From positions 62,001 to 126,000 of the forward strand of contig NZ_AP023175.1 in the NCBI RefSeq assembly GCF_013426895.1: 64,000 bases of DNA, read 5' to 3'. Position numbers and translations under genes: made by a program. Each line of letters starts with the position of its first letter. Within the stretch, counting starts at the first letter, position 1. Under the pieces are notes generated by a model, which was not told the origin of the DNA, made no database searches, and saw only the letters and a list, made by a program, of their open reading frames with translations. The stretch comes from Paraburkholderia largidicola. GTDB lineage: Bacteria; Pseudomonadota; Gammaproteobacteria; Burkholderiales; Burkholderiaceae. Below, one piece after another: positions 16,858 to 24,893 of the stretch.

Positions 16858-17111
16858 AGCGTTGCCCCTGTGCGGGGCGGCACCTACTTTTCTTTGCCGC
16901 CGCAAAGAAAAGTAGGCAAAAGAAAGCGGCTCACACCGCCAGCACGTGTTCTTATCCACGGCCCCCAACGTCCCCACACTCCACACGGCAGTGCCCTGGT
17001 CAGCGCTCGTTGCCAACGCCTCTAACAATCGCATCACCCGCTTCAGGCATCCGTACGACGGCAAGCGGCAGCGAATGGTATATGCCGCCCAGGTGGCAAA
17101 CTGTGTGTAGG
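16858..17111 (+). repeat. Palindromic element, left inner arm
   Basis: This arm begins AGCGTTGCCCCTGTGCGGGGC (hairpin). It continues with CCTACTTTTCTTTGC-CGCC-GCAAAGAAAAGTAGG, a 15-base perfect stem with a four-base loop at ~16886-16919, then AAAGCGGCTCACACCGCCAG, a divergent ~130-base middle, and ends with AGGTGGCAAACTGTGTGTAGG. The same order occurs inverted at 17195-17452 and direct at 50104-50359. Short frames reading VRGGTYFSLPPQRK inside it are artefacts of the repeat. The gene-free interval 16858-17538 is entirely this element plus a ~83-base centre. Confidence 0.88.
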
Positions 17112-17194
17112 TGGTCGCGCCGTAGAAGTTAGCGCTCTTACAGGTGGAGCGTATGCGCTATCGGTCCGAAGTAAGGCGTGCGGAGCACAAAGGG

Positions 17195-17535
17195 CCTACA
17201 CACAGTTTGCCACCTGGGCGGCCGTGGACTGTCTGGCGCGGCATGCGGTAATGCGGACGCACGAAGCGGGTGAGGCGTACAGGGAGAACGTTGGCAACTT
17301 GCACGGGCTGGCACGTTGCCGTGTGAAGTGTAAGACCCTGTTGGGGGCCCTCAGGCAGAAACTAGAACTGGCGGTGTGAGCCGCTTTCTTTTGCCTACTT
17401 TTCTTTGCGGCGGCAAAGAAAAGTAGGTGCCGCCCCGCACAGGGGCAACGCTAGCAAACCAGAAGCAAAACGCGGATGCCAGCGAAAAGCCCAAACAGCA
17501 AACCGCGCTCCAAGCGTCGCAGACAAACAAAAAAA
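17195..17535 (-). repeat. Palindromic element, right arm (inverted) with T-rich end
   Basis: The mirror image of the left arm: CCTACACACAGTTTGCCACC, a divergent middle, the long hairpin and GGGGCAACGCT by 17452, followed by the inverted T-rich segment to ~17535. The middle of this arm is closer to the 50-kb copy (for example the TGCCTGAGGGCCCCCAA block) than to its own left arm. The segment ends next to the stop codon of the tautomerase gene at 17539. With the left arm and the pre-insertion T-rich part it forms a palindrome of about 755 bases without the IS. Confidence 0.85.
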
Positions 17536-17538
17536 CCC

Positions 17539-17727
17539 TCACTCAACATCAGACCAGAGCTTCCCACCCGTAGCCCAGTTCTCACGTTTAACATCGATAA
17601 GAACAATATCAACAGAACCCGGCTCGACCTTCAGCGACTCGCACGTCGCCTTCGTGATGGCCTCAACAAACTGGCGCTTCTGCTCAACAGTACGACCTTC
17701 AAAAAGCTCGATATGAAAAGTAGGCAT
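17539..17727 (-). CDS. 4-oxalocrotonate tautomerase family protein
   Basis: A 62-residue small tautomerase. After Met removal the N-terminal Pro1 would be the catalytic base, as in the family; Arg11 is present in FEGRTVEQK, and Trp50 lies in the C-terminal VKRENWATGG. The position matching Arg39 of classical 4-oxalocrotonate tautomerase is Asp, so the substrate is probably different. The start at 17727 is fixed by the MPTFHIEL opening, with AAGGA eight bases upstream. It lies 35 bases downstream of the aldolase-family gene and is likely co-transcribed. Its stop codon borders the palindromic element. Confidence 0.88.
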   Translation of the reverse strand: MPTFHIELFEGRTVEQKRQFVEAITKATCESLKVEPGSVDIVLIDVKRENWATGGKLWSDVE

Positions 17728-17762
17728 GTCTCGTGTCCTTAAAAACAAATCAAACAAAAACG

Positions 17763-18542
17763 TCAACCCTTATACGACGCATCGATGCGATCAAGCTTCC
17801 GCATCAACGCCGGCCATTCAATCACACCTTCAACAGCGCCCCCATCGAAAAGCTGTTCAGCCGTGCGCTTAGCCACGGCCTCCGATGGCAACACCAGCGC
17901 GCCGCCACCCGCCTGCGCGAGCAATTGAATCTCGCAAGCCTTGATGAGCGTCGCCATCAACACATACGCCTCGGCAACCGTGCGGCCCGTCGTCAACGTA
18001 CCGTGATTGCGCAATAGCATCGCCGGTTTGTCCGCGAGATCCGCAATGAGGCGCTCGCCCTCCGCCGGCGTAAACGCAAGCCCCTCGTAATCGTGATACG
18101 CAAGGTATCCATGAAAGCGCAGTGCATGCTGCGGGCCCGGCAAGAGTCCATCCTTTTGCAACGACACGGCAATGCCCGCCGTATTGTGCAAATGCATCAC
18201 GCAAAACGCGTCGTCGCGCGCCGCGTGAACAGCCGCATGCAACGCAAAGCCCGTCGCGTTCACGGGATGCTCGCTCTCACCGACGATGTTCCCCGCGATA
18301 TCGATCTTCACCAGATTCGAAGCGCACACTTCATCGAACGAAAGGCCGAATGGATTGATCAGGAAATGGCCAGGCTCGTCGGGCACGCTCGCGGAAATAT
18401 GCGTGTAGACGAGATCGTCCCAGCCGTTGAGCGCCGCGAGCCGGTAGGCGGCCGCGAGATCGACGCGCGTGCGCTGCTCGGCCTCCGACATGAGCTTCGA
18501 CTGCGCAATGCGGCCCGCAGGCGTATGAGCGAACGACGACAT
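17763..18542 (-). CDS. Class II aldolase/adducin family protein
   Basis: A 259-residue protein. The class II aldolase fold is shown by YTHISASVP, the metal-site segment MHLHNTAGIAVS and RNHGTLTTGRTVAEAY. These enzymes use a divalent metal held by three His to cleave or form C-C bonds in sugar or hydroxyacid substrates, or act as decarboxylases or epimerases. AGGAGA lies upstream of the ATG at 18542. It is 23 bases downstream of the urea-transporter-like gene and 35 bases upstream of the tautomerase gene, so the three form a minus-strand operon. The substrate is unknown. Confidence 0.9.
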   Translation of the reverse strand: MSSFAHTPAGRIAQSKLMSEAEQRTRVDLAAAYRLAALNGWDDLVYTHISASVPDEPGHFLINPFGLSFDEVCASNLVKIDIAGNIVGESEHPVNATGFALHAAVHAARDDAFCVMHLHNTAGIAVSLQKDGLLPGPQHALRFHGYLAYHDYEGLAFTPAEGERLIADLADKPAMLLRNHGTLTTGRTVAEAYVLMATLIKACEIQLLAQAGGGALVLPSEAVAKRTAEQLFDGGAVEGVIEWPALMRKLDRIDASYKG

Positions 18543-18565
18543 GACGTCTCCTGTTGCTGGCCGCT

Positions 18566-19525
18566 TCAGCCTTCGGGCCAAACGGCGCGGGTGGTTGTCT
18601 CGCGACGCCCCATGCCCGCGGATCTTTCAATCGCGGAATCGGGCGCGCGGCTCGGGTTGCTAGTGTCTGTGCGGCGAGTATCGCGCATCAGCAGGCGCAT
18701 CGTCCACGTCGCGACGACGAACGGCGCCGTCATCCCCGGTATGCCGCACAGACCGGCAGCCTGTTGCAGCACGACCGACACGCCCACGCCCGCGAGCGCC
18801 GCCAGCACGCCGCAATCGGCCAGAGCGAGCGCGGTGAGCGCACCATTGAATCCTAACAGGCCCGCCGTGAGCGATGCGCTATTCCCGCCGATCAGCCAGT
18901 GCGCCGAGGTCGCGAGCGCAGCGCCCGCGAGCGCAAACAGCGCGGCGCGTATCGACGAGAGCGCGATGCCGCCAAGTATCAATGCGCCTGCCAGCACACT
19001 GCACGCAAACGATGTCTGCGCAATTCCCAAGAGCAAGCCGCGCATTGCATCGAACCCTGAAGCCGTGTCGCTCGCAGTGACGTATGCCGGCGCCAGATGC
19101 ACGAGCGGCAGCCACGCCCACGTCACCAGCAGGCAAGGGCTCGAATAGTAGCCAAGGCCGCGCGAGCGCAATAGCCGTTCCCACGGACCGAGCAGCCATG
19201 CAGCCGCCGTCGCGGCGAGTATCGACACGGCCATTGCAGTGGCGTCGTCGGCGATGAAGGTGAACGCGGCGAGTCCCGCGAGCGCGCCGTTGAAGCCGTG
19301 CAGTCCGTCGCGGGTATCGGCGGAATCGTAGCCGCGCAGCACCGCGCCGATGTTCGCCGCGATCGCGCCCGCCAGCGCGGCACATGCGAGGCGCGGATCG
19401 CTGACGAGCCACGCAGCGAGCACGCACGCGCCCGTCGCCGCGTTCCGTTGCAGGACGATCTGGCCGAAGCTGCGCAGCAGCGTGCGCAAGGCATCGAACG
19501 GTTCTTCATGGGGCGCGGCGGACAT
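18566..19525 (-). CDS. Urea transporter family membrane protein
   Basis: A 319-residue polytopic protein with about ten hydrophobic segments. It has the internal duplication of urea channels: LHGFNGALAGLAAF in the first half and LLGFNGALTALAL in the second, plus the inter-repeat segment YYSSPCLLVTWAWLPL. Such proteins let urea or similar small amides pass across the inner membrane. No urease gene is near. Instead it is upstream of an aldolase and a tautomerase, so the true substrate may be another small neutral compound. The ribosome site is weak. Confidence 0.85.
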   Translation of the reverse strand: MSAAPHEEPFDALRTLLRSFGQIVLQRNAATGACVLAAWLVSDPRLACAALAGAIAANIGAVLRGYDSADTRDGLHGFNGALAGLAAFTFIADDATAMAVSILAATAAAWLLGPWERLLRSRGLGYYSSPCLLVTWAWLPLVHLAPAYVTASDTASGFDAMRGLLLGIAQTSFACSVLAGALILGGIALSSIRAALFALAGAALATSAHWLIGGNSASLTAGLLGFNGALTALALADCGVLAALAGVGVSVVLQQAAGLCGIPGMTAPFVVATWTMRLLMRDTRRTDTSNPSRAPDSAIERSAGMGRRETTTRAVWPEG

Positions 19526-19772
19526 GGGTAATACCGTTTCAACAGACGTGACGAAGACGTGACAAAGCCGCGCGAGGCGGAACTCACGCGGCGCTTTCGA
19601 TTCGAAGCAGACGACATGCGAGCATAGGGCAGGCGCGGCGCGAGCGGCATGCTCGCACGTTGATAGCGGCTATTTGAGCGAGGCGCGCGGGCGACTCGCG
19701 AGTCCGCGTGGCGCGTTACGATGTCGTCCGTGGACGCGTCATTCCCGGCGATCCCACACAGGAGACAGATTC

Positions 19773-20327
19773 ATGCGTGAAGTGCGATGGACCCCGGAAG
19801 AGGGCGAAGGCGTCGAGCATCTCGCATTCGACGCCCGCGCCGACGGCTTTTATGCCGAAAGCGTGCTGGTCGGCGAGCGCGATGGCCGCGCATATGGCCT
19901 CATGTACCGCGTGAAATGCGATCCGCAATGGCGCACGCTGCACGCGTGGCTGAAGGTGACGGGCGGCCCCGAACTCGAACTGCACGGCGACGGCGAAGGC
20001 AACTGGCGCGATGGACATGGGCTCGTTCTGCCATCGCTGGCGGGCTGCATCGATATCGACATCGCCGCTACGCCCTATACGAACACGCTGCCGATCCGCC
20101 GCCTGCAACTGGCCAAAAGCGCGCGGGAGCCGATTGCCGTCGTATTCATTTCGACGCCCGATTTGCAGGTCTCGCGTGTCGAACAGGCGTACACATGCGT
20201 CGAGCCGGACAGCGAATATCGCTACGAAGGCATCGACACCGGCTTCGCGGCGGAACTGAAAGTGGACGAGGACGGACTCGTCATCGACTATCCGACGATG
20301 TTCACACGCACGCTGCCATCAGTCTGA
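19773..20327 (+). CDS. Putative glycolipid-binding domain protein
   Basis: A 184-residue soluble protein recalling the glycolipid-binding family (PF06475) by its RYxVxCDPxWRTL-like segment (YRVKCDPQWRTLHAWL), DGEGNWRDGHG and CIDIDIAATPYTNTLPIRRL. There is no signal peptide. The start at 19773 has AGGAGAC seven bases upstream; a longer frame to 19674 lacks this. The biochemical role of the family is poorly defined. Its 3' end overlaps the convergent alpha/beta hydrolase gene by 40 bases. Confidence 0.8.
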   Translation: MREVRWTPEEGEGVEHLAFDARADGFYAESVLVGERDGRAYGLMYRVKCDPQWRTLHAWLKVTGGPELELHGDGEGNWRDGHGLVLPSLAGCIDIDIAATPYTNTLPIRRLQLAKSAREPIAVVFISTPDLQVSRVEQAYTCVEPDSEYRYEGIDTGFAAELKVDEDGLVIDYPTMFTRTLPSV

Positions 20328-21208
20328 CGTGACGCTTCGCGCTTGCCGATGAACGCGTCGATACTGGCCGCGACGCGCGCCGGATCGCGCAGCACGACCC
20401 AATGGCCCGCATCGATTTCATCGCGCGAGTGCGGGCCGATCCAGCTTTCGAGTCCGAGCGAGAGTGCCGGCCCGACATAGCGGTCGCGCAGCGGCACGAT
20501 GAAATGCACGGGCGCATGCGCGCGGCGCGCACGTGGATGCATTAACCGGTCGATGAAATTCGCGCGATACAACTTCAGGCCGTTCAACGCGTTGCGCAAT
20601 TGCGCCGGATCGCGCGGCGCGCGCACGCGTTCTGTCATGCGCAGCCAGAGCGGCCAGCCAAATGCGCCGCCGAGCCGCCAGACGAGTTCTGGCAAGACAG
20701 GCAGATGAAAAAAGAAGATGTACCAGGACTTCAGCATTTGCCGAACGCCCGCGCCAAAGGGACGCGCGACCCGTTGCGCGTGATCGCCGCGCAGCCCGAG
20801 CGACGCATGATCGAGACAAGGCCCGGATATCGACGTGAACGACGCGATGCGGCCTGAGAACGCTTCGTCCGTCACGGCTTCCCAGCATTGGATCGAACCC
20901 CAGTCGTGCCCGACGAGATGAAACGCTCGCGCGCCGCAGGTCGCATCGGCGACGGCCCTCAGGTCGGCCGCCAGACGTTCGAGCCGGTAGGCCGCCCGCT
21001 CGCGTGGCGCATCGGATGCGCCTGCGCCGCGCACATCGTACGCAATCACGCGGTAACGTGACTCGAGCAGCGCGCGGACCGGCTCCCACACGGCGGCCGA
21101 ATCGGGGTAGCCATGCACGAATACGACGGGCGGCGCGTCGCGCGGACCGCTGATGTAAACGGCGAGTTGAACGCCGTCTGCATTGACGGCTTGCATGTCG
21201 TGGATCAT
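20288..21208 (-). CDS. Alpha/beta hydrolase, epoxide hydrolase-like
   Basis: A 306-residue protein with the oxyanion segment VFVHGYPDS (~30-37), GAGASDAP, and the nucleophile elbow VGHDWGS with Asp102. An Asp nucleophile in GHDWG is typical of epoxide hydrolases and haloalkane dehalogenases. The catalytic His is probably in DAGHWVVL near the C-terminus. It begins 5 bases after the metal-dependent hydrolase gene, so it is the last gene of the 24.7-20.3 kb operon. In that context it may open epoxides or hydrolyse esters formed by the monooxygenase. Confidence 0.88.
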   Translation of the reverse strand: MIHDMQAVNADGVQLAVYISGPRDAPPVVFVHGYPDSAAVWEPVRALLESRYRVIAYDVRGAGASDAPRERAAYRLERLAADLRAVADATCGARAFHLVGHDWGSIQCWEAVTDEAFSGRIASFTSISGPCLDHASLGLRGDHAQRVARPFGAGVRQMLKSWYIFFFHLPVLPELVWRLGGAFGWPLWLRMTERVRAPRDPAQLRNALNGLKLYRANFIDRLMHPRARRAHAPVHFIVPLRDRYVGPALSLGLESWIGPHSRDEIDAGHWVVLRDPARVAASIDAFIGKREASRQTDGSVRVNIVG

Positions 21209-21213
21209 GCCCG

Positions 21214-22095
21214 TTACGCCGCGGCCCGCACGCCGCGCCGCGACTTCTTCAGCGCGCCGGGGTTCGCGGCATTGGCGGCATCGACGGCGGCGACGAGTCC
21301 GTCGATACGCGCGAGATGCGCGCGATTATCGTGGTCCCATGGATGAAACCCAGGCTTGAAAAAGCGCAGCCATTCGCGCGCGATGCCGGGAAACACGCCA
21401 TGTTTCGGCCCATACAAAAACTTCACGACGCTCCACAAGCCGCGCAGATTGTGGCCGCGTTTGCGGTCGCGAATCAGCAGGCGCACGTGGTAGTCGAACA
21501 CGATCAGCCAGAAGAACACAGTGACGGCGAGCATCGTGCCCGTACGAATCAGATAGCGTACGGGGCCGGGCTTCATCACCGTATTCCACACGTCGTATGA
21601 GACCGACTTGTGCTCCGTTTCTTCGAGCGCGTGCCACGTCCACATCTGCGCATAACCTTCGACGGAACCCTCGATACGCGAGCTATCGTCGAGCAACAGG
21701 CCCGCGAGCATCGCCGTGTAGTGTTCGAGCGCGACCGTCATCGCCAGTTGGTGCGAAGCTGGCAGCAGTTTGCGGTTCAGGTCGAGGAACATCGTGAGCC
21801 GTCTGTCGAGCAGATGCGCGGGCAGTCCGGCAGCTTCGAGCAGATCGTTGTACTCGATGTGCTCGCGGGTGTGCATCGCTTCCTGCCCGATGAAACCGAG
21901 TACCTGCTTCTTCAGTTCGGGTTCCGTGATCTGATCGCGATAGTGGCGCACGCTATCCATGAAGAAGCGCTCGCCCGCGGGGAACAGCAGCGAGAGTGCG
22001 TTGAAGAAATGCGTGACGTGCGGGCCGAGCCGGTGCCAGTCGCACGCGCGATCGGCGGGCAGGGCGAAACGGAGGTCGCGGCGTAAGGGCATCAT
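21214..22095 (-). CDS. Metal-dependent hydrolase family protein (PF10118-like)
   Basis: A 293-residue protein with recurrent His/Glu motifs suited to a helical di-metal site: FIGQEAMHTREHIEYN (~70-85), MTVALEHYTAML and TWHALEETEHKSVSYDV. A hydrophobic segment TMLAVTVFFWLIVFDY lies at ~190. This matches the family annotated as metal-dependent hydrolases, although the ExxH pairs resemble ferritin-like oxygenases. The start at 22095 (or the adjacent ATG at 22092) follows GGGAGAAAGG. It sits between the SDR and the alpha/beta hydrolase in one operon. The substrate is unknown. Confidence 0.82.
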   Translation of the reverse strand: MMPLRRDLRFALPADRACDWHRLGPHVTHFFNALSLLFPAGERFFMDSVRHYRDQITEPELKKQVLGFIGQEAMHTREHIEYNDLLEAAGLPAHLLDRRLTMFLDLNRKLLPASHQLAMTVALEHYTAMLAGLLLDDSSRIEGSVEGYAQMWTWHALEETEHKSVSYDVWNTVMKPGPVRYLIRTGTMLAVTVFFWLIVFDYHVRLLIRDRKRGHNLRGLWSVVKFLYGPKHGVFPGIAREWLRFFKPGFHPWDHDNRAHLARIDGLVAAVDAANAANPGALKKSRRGVRAAA

Positions 22096-22141
22096 GGCCT
22101 TTCTCCCTGACAAGTCTCGTTCGATAACGCTATGCGGTCGT

Positions 22142-23050
22142 TCATGCGCGGCGTCCTTCGACGGCCGTACCGCGCCGCGCGCGCTTTTGCGCGAGCCGTT
22201 TGAGGCGTCGTGTCTGCAACACGACGAGCGCCTGATAGGCGGCGGGCAGCGTGCGCGCAAGCCAGTCGGCGGCGCGCGCGTCGCGGCCGATCAGCACGCG
22301 CCGTTTATTGCGTCTGACGCCGTCGAGAATCACGCGCGCGGCTTCATCGGCGGTCGTGATAAAGAACTTCTCGAAGTCGTCCTTGCCTTGCTGCTCGTTC
22401 TCGATCATGAAGCCGACCATGTTCGGCGCAATGCGGCTCGATTGCGCAATCGCCGTGCGGATGCCACCCGGGTGCACGCAGGTCGCGGACACCCCGCATT
22501 TCATCAGGTCGAGTTCCTGGCGCAGCGCTTCCGTGAAGCCGCGCACTGCGAACTTCGTCGCGTTGTAGCCGCTCATGCCGGGTTGCGCGAACAGACCGAA
22601 CACGCTCGACGTATTGACGATATGCCCTTCACCCGCCGATTTCAGCAATGGCAGAAACGCTTTCGTGCCATGCACGACGCCCCAGAAATTGATGCCGACG
22701 ATCCATTCGAGATCGCTGTAATCCATTCCGTCGATCGTGCTCGACAGCGCGACACCCGCATTGTTGAAGACGAGATTCACGCGCCCATGCTGGCGCGCGG
22801 TGTCCGTTGCCCACTCATACATGGCGGCGCGGTCGGCGACATCGAGCGTGCACGTGGTGATGCGCAGCGGCGCGCCGATGTGTGGCGCCGCCGCGGCTTG
22901 CGCGAGTTGCGCAGTTTCGGTAAGACCCGTTGCATTGCGGTCGGCCAGCGCGAGGTGGCAGCCTTCGCGTGCAAGCCGGATCGCGAGTGCGCGGCCCATG
23001 CCTGAGCCTGCGCCCGTAATCGCAGCGACGCGGTCGTTGAAGTTTTTCAT
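22142..23050 (-). CDS. Short-chain dehydrogenase/reductase
   Basis: A 302-residue classical SDR. TGAGSGMG (12-19) binds the dinucleotide, NNAG is at 96-99, the catalytic Ser is in NTSSVFG (~148) and Tyr162/Lys166 are in YNATK. The ADRN segment after strand 2 suggests NAD(H). The C-terminal extension beyond residue ~240 is Arg-rich. It is downstream of the monooxygenase by 63 bases and upstream of the metal-dependent hydrolase by 46 bases. It probably interconverts an alcohol and a ketone feeding the Baeyer-Villiger-type enzyme. Confidence 0.92.
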   Translation of the reverse strand: MKNFNDRVAAITGAGSGMGRALAIRLAREGCHLALADRNATGLTETAQLAQAAAAPHIGAPLRITTCTLDVADRAAMYEWATDTARQHGRVNLVFNNAGVALSSTIDGMDYSDLEWIVGINFWGVVHGTKAFLPLLKSAGEGHIVNTSSVFGLFAQPGMSGYNATKFAVRGFTEALRQELDLMKCGVSATCVHPGGIRTAIAQSSRIAPNMVGFMIENEQQGKDDFEKFFITTADEAARVILDGVRRNKRRVLIGRDARAADWLARTLPAAYQALVVLQTRRLKRLAQKRARRGTAVEGRRA

Positions 23051-23113
23051 TAATCGTCTCCCTGATCTTTTTGCCTTGCTTGTCGTGTTCCCTTTATGTC
23101 GCGTCCGCGGTCG

Positions 23114-24664
23114 TCACACGCGATATCTGTTCATCGTTCGCGTCTGCGGCGCGGGCGTATAAGCGTAGTAATCGTCGAGGCGAAAGGTGCTCGTCGCCTT
23201 TCTGAAGCGATACGCGAAGCCTGGCCACAGCGTCGTGTTTCTGCCGTTGCGCGGATCGAGATACCAGCTCTTGCAACCACCGACGGACCAGATCGCGCGC
23301 CCGAGCTTCTGCTGGATACGCTCGTTGTAATCGCGTTCGACTTGCGGACGCACTTCGATGGCGGCCGCGTTTTCGCGTTGCATCGTCAGGAGCGCGCGCA
23401 GGATGTATTCGACTTGCGACTCGATCATGAACACCATCGAGTTGTGCCCAAGCCCCGTATTCGGACCGACGATCATGAAGAAGTTCGGATAGCCGGGCAG
23501 CGTCGTGCCGAGATACGCATGCGCGCCGTTGCGCCATGTATCGACGATATCGACGCCGCCGCGTCCTTTCACGACACCAGGCGGAAACGGATCGGCGACC
23601 TGAAAGCCCGTACCGAAGATGATGCAGTCGGCGGGATGGCGCACGCCGTCCGTCGTGACGACGGCATGCGGTTCGACGCGCGCGATGCCCGTCGCCTTCA
23701 CAGACACGTTCGCGCGCCCAACGGCGGGGAAGTAGTCGTTCGAAATGAGGATGCGCTTGCAGCCCATCGTGTAGTCGGGCGTGAGCGTCTTGCGCAGTTG
23801 CGGATCGCTGACCTGCTTGTGCAGATGCCGCAGGGCAATCTTCTGCGCCGTCTTCATCAGCGAAGGGTGCACGGCAAACCCGAACGCACGCGATTCGAGC
23901 ATGCTGAACAAGCCTGCGCGCATCAGTTTCTGCGTGAACGGCAGATGACGGAACAGCCACTGCTCGAATGGCCGCACGGCGCGGTCGCCTTTCGGCATGA
24001 TCCACGGCGGCGTGCGCTGGAACAGATCGAGATGCGCGACGCGTGGCGTAATCTGCGGCACGAACTGGATTGCGCTCGCGCCCGTGCCGATCACGGCGAC
24101 GCGTTTGCCGTCGAGCGGATACGCATGGTCCCATTGCTGCGAGTGGAACATCTTGCCCTCGAACGAATCGAGGCCTTCGATATCCGGAAACGCCGCGCGC
24201 GACAGCCCGCCCATGCCAGACACGAGCACACGCGCGGACCACTGCTGACCATTCGCGAAGCGCAGTTGCCAGCGATGCTGCGTTTCATCGTAGACGGCGC
24301 TCACAAGCTGATGACGCAGGCGCAGATGCGAGGCGACGCCGAAGCGCTGCACGCAGTCTTCGAGATACGCGCGGATTTCCGGCTGGCGCGCGAACATGCG
24401 CGACCAGCGCGGATTCGGCGCGAACGAGAACGAATAGACATGCGATTGCACGTCGCACGCGCAGCCAGGGTAATGGTTGTCGCGCCAGGTGCCGCCGACG
24501 GAATCCGCTTTCTCCGCGACTACGTAGTCCGTGATGCCGGACTGCCGCAGACGGATCGCCATGCCAAGGCCCGCGAAGCCCGAGCCGATGATGGCGATGT
24601 CCGTCGCGATGGGTGTCGTGTCGCCGGGCGTGAACGCGGCGGGTTGCATCGTGCGTGCATTCAT
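23114..24664 (-). CDS. Flavin monooxygenase, Baeyer-Villiger type
   Basis: A 516-residue FAD/NADPH monooxygenase. The first Rossmann motif is GSGFAG (27-32), then GGTWRDNHYPGCACD. The Baeyer-Villiger-type fingerprint FEGKMFHSQQWDH spans 168-180, and the second Rossmann motif GTGASA is at 193-198. It inserts oxygen next to a carbonyl, or hydroxylates, with NADPH and O2. The start at 24664 follows GGGAGA by seven bases; a 14-codon longer frame lacks one. It is the first gene of a four-gene operon, with a MerR gene 187 bases upstream in the same direction as the probable regulator. Confidence 0.92.
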   Translation of the reverse strand: MNARTMQPAAFTPGDTTPIATDIAIIGSGFAGLGMAIRLRQSGITDYVVAEKADSVGGTWRDNHYPGCACDVQSHVYSFSFAPNPRWSRMFARQPEIRAYLEDCVQRFGVASHLRLRHQLVSAVYDETQHRWQLRFANGQQWSARVLVSGMGGLSRAAFPDIEGLDSFEGKMFHSQQWDHAYPLDGKRVAVIGTGASAIQFVPQITPRVAHLDLFQRTPPWIMPKGDRAVRPFEQWLFRHLPFTQKLMRAGLFSMLESRAFGFAVHPSLMKTAQKIALRHLHKQVSDPQLRKTLTPDYTMGCKRILISNDYFPAVGRANVSVKATGIARVEPHAVVTTDGVRHPADCIIFGTGFQVADPFPPGVVKGRGGVDIVDTWRNGAHAYLGTTLPGYPNFFMIVGPNTGLGHNSMVFMIESQVEYILRALLTMQRENAAAIEVRPQVERDYNERIQQKLGRAIWSVGGCKSWYLDPRNGRNTTLWPGFAYRFRKATSTFRLDDYYAYTPAPQTRTMNRYRV

Positions 24665-24893
24665 CCGTACCGTCTCCCTGGTTTTGCCTGTTATGTTCAT
24701 CGACAACCGTTACATTGAGTGATGTAACGATAGGGCGTGAACTGGCATCGCGCAAGGCGCGGCTTTAGACGGTGGACTCTATGGGTAGGGGAAGTTTCAG
24801 CGCGAAACGACGTGTTGAAACGCGGCGCATAAACGTGGTTGACGGCGCAACAGGCGTTTGCGCGAAGCATTCAAACGCGCGGCGCTTCTCCAT

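Noticed and set aside
16735..17542. Small ORFs in the palindromic element (VRGGTYFSLPPQRK-type)
   Set aside because: The same peptide arises in every repeat copy from the hairpin sequence, on either strand, without ribosome sites.
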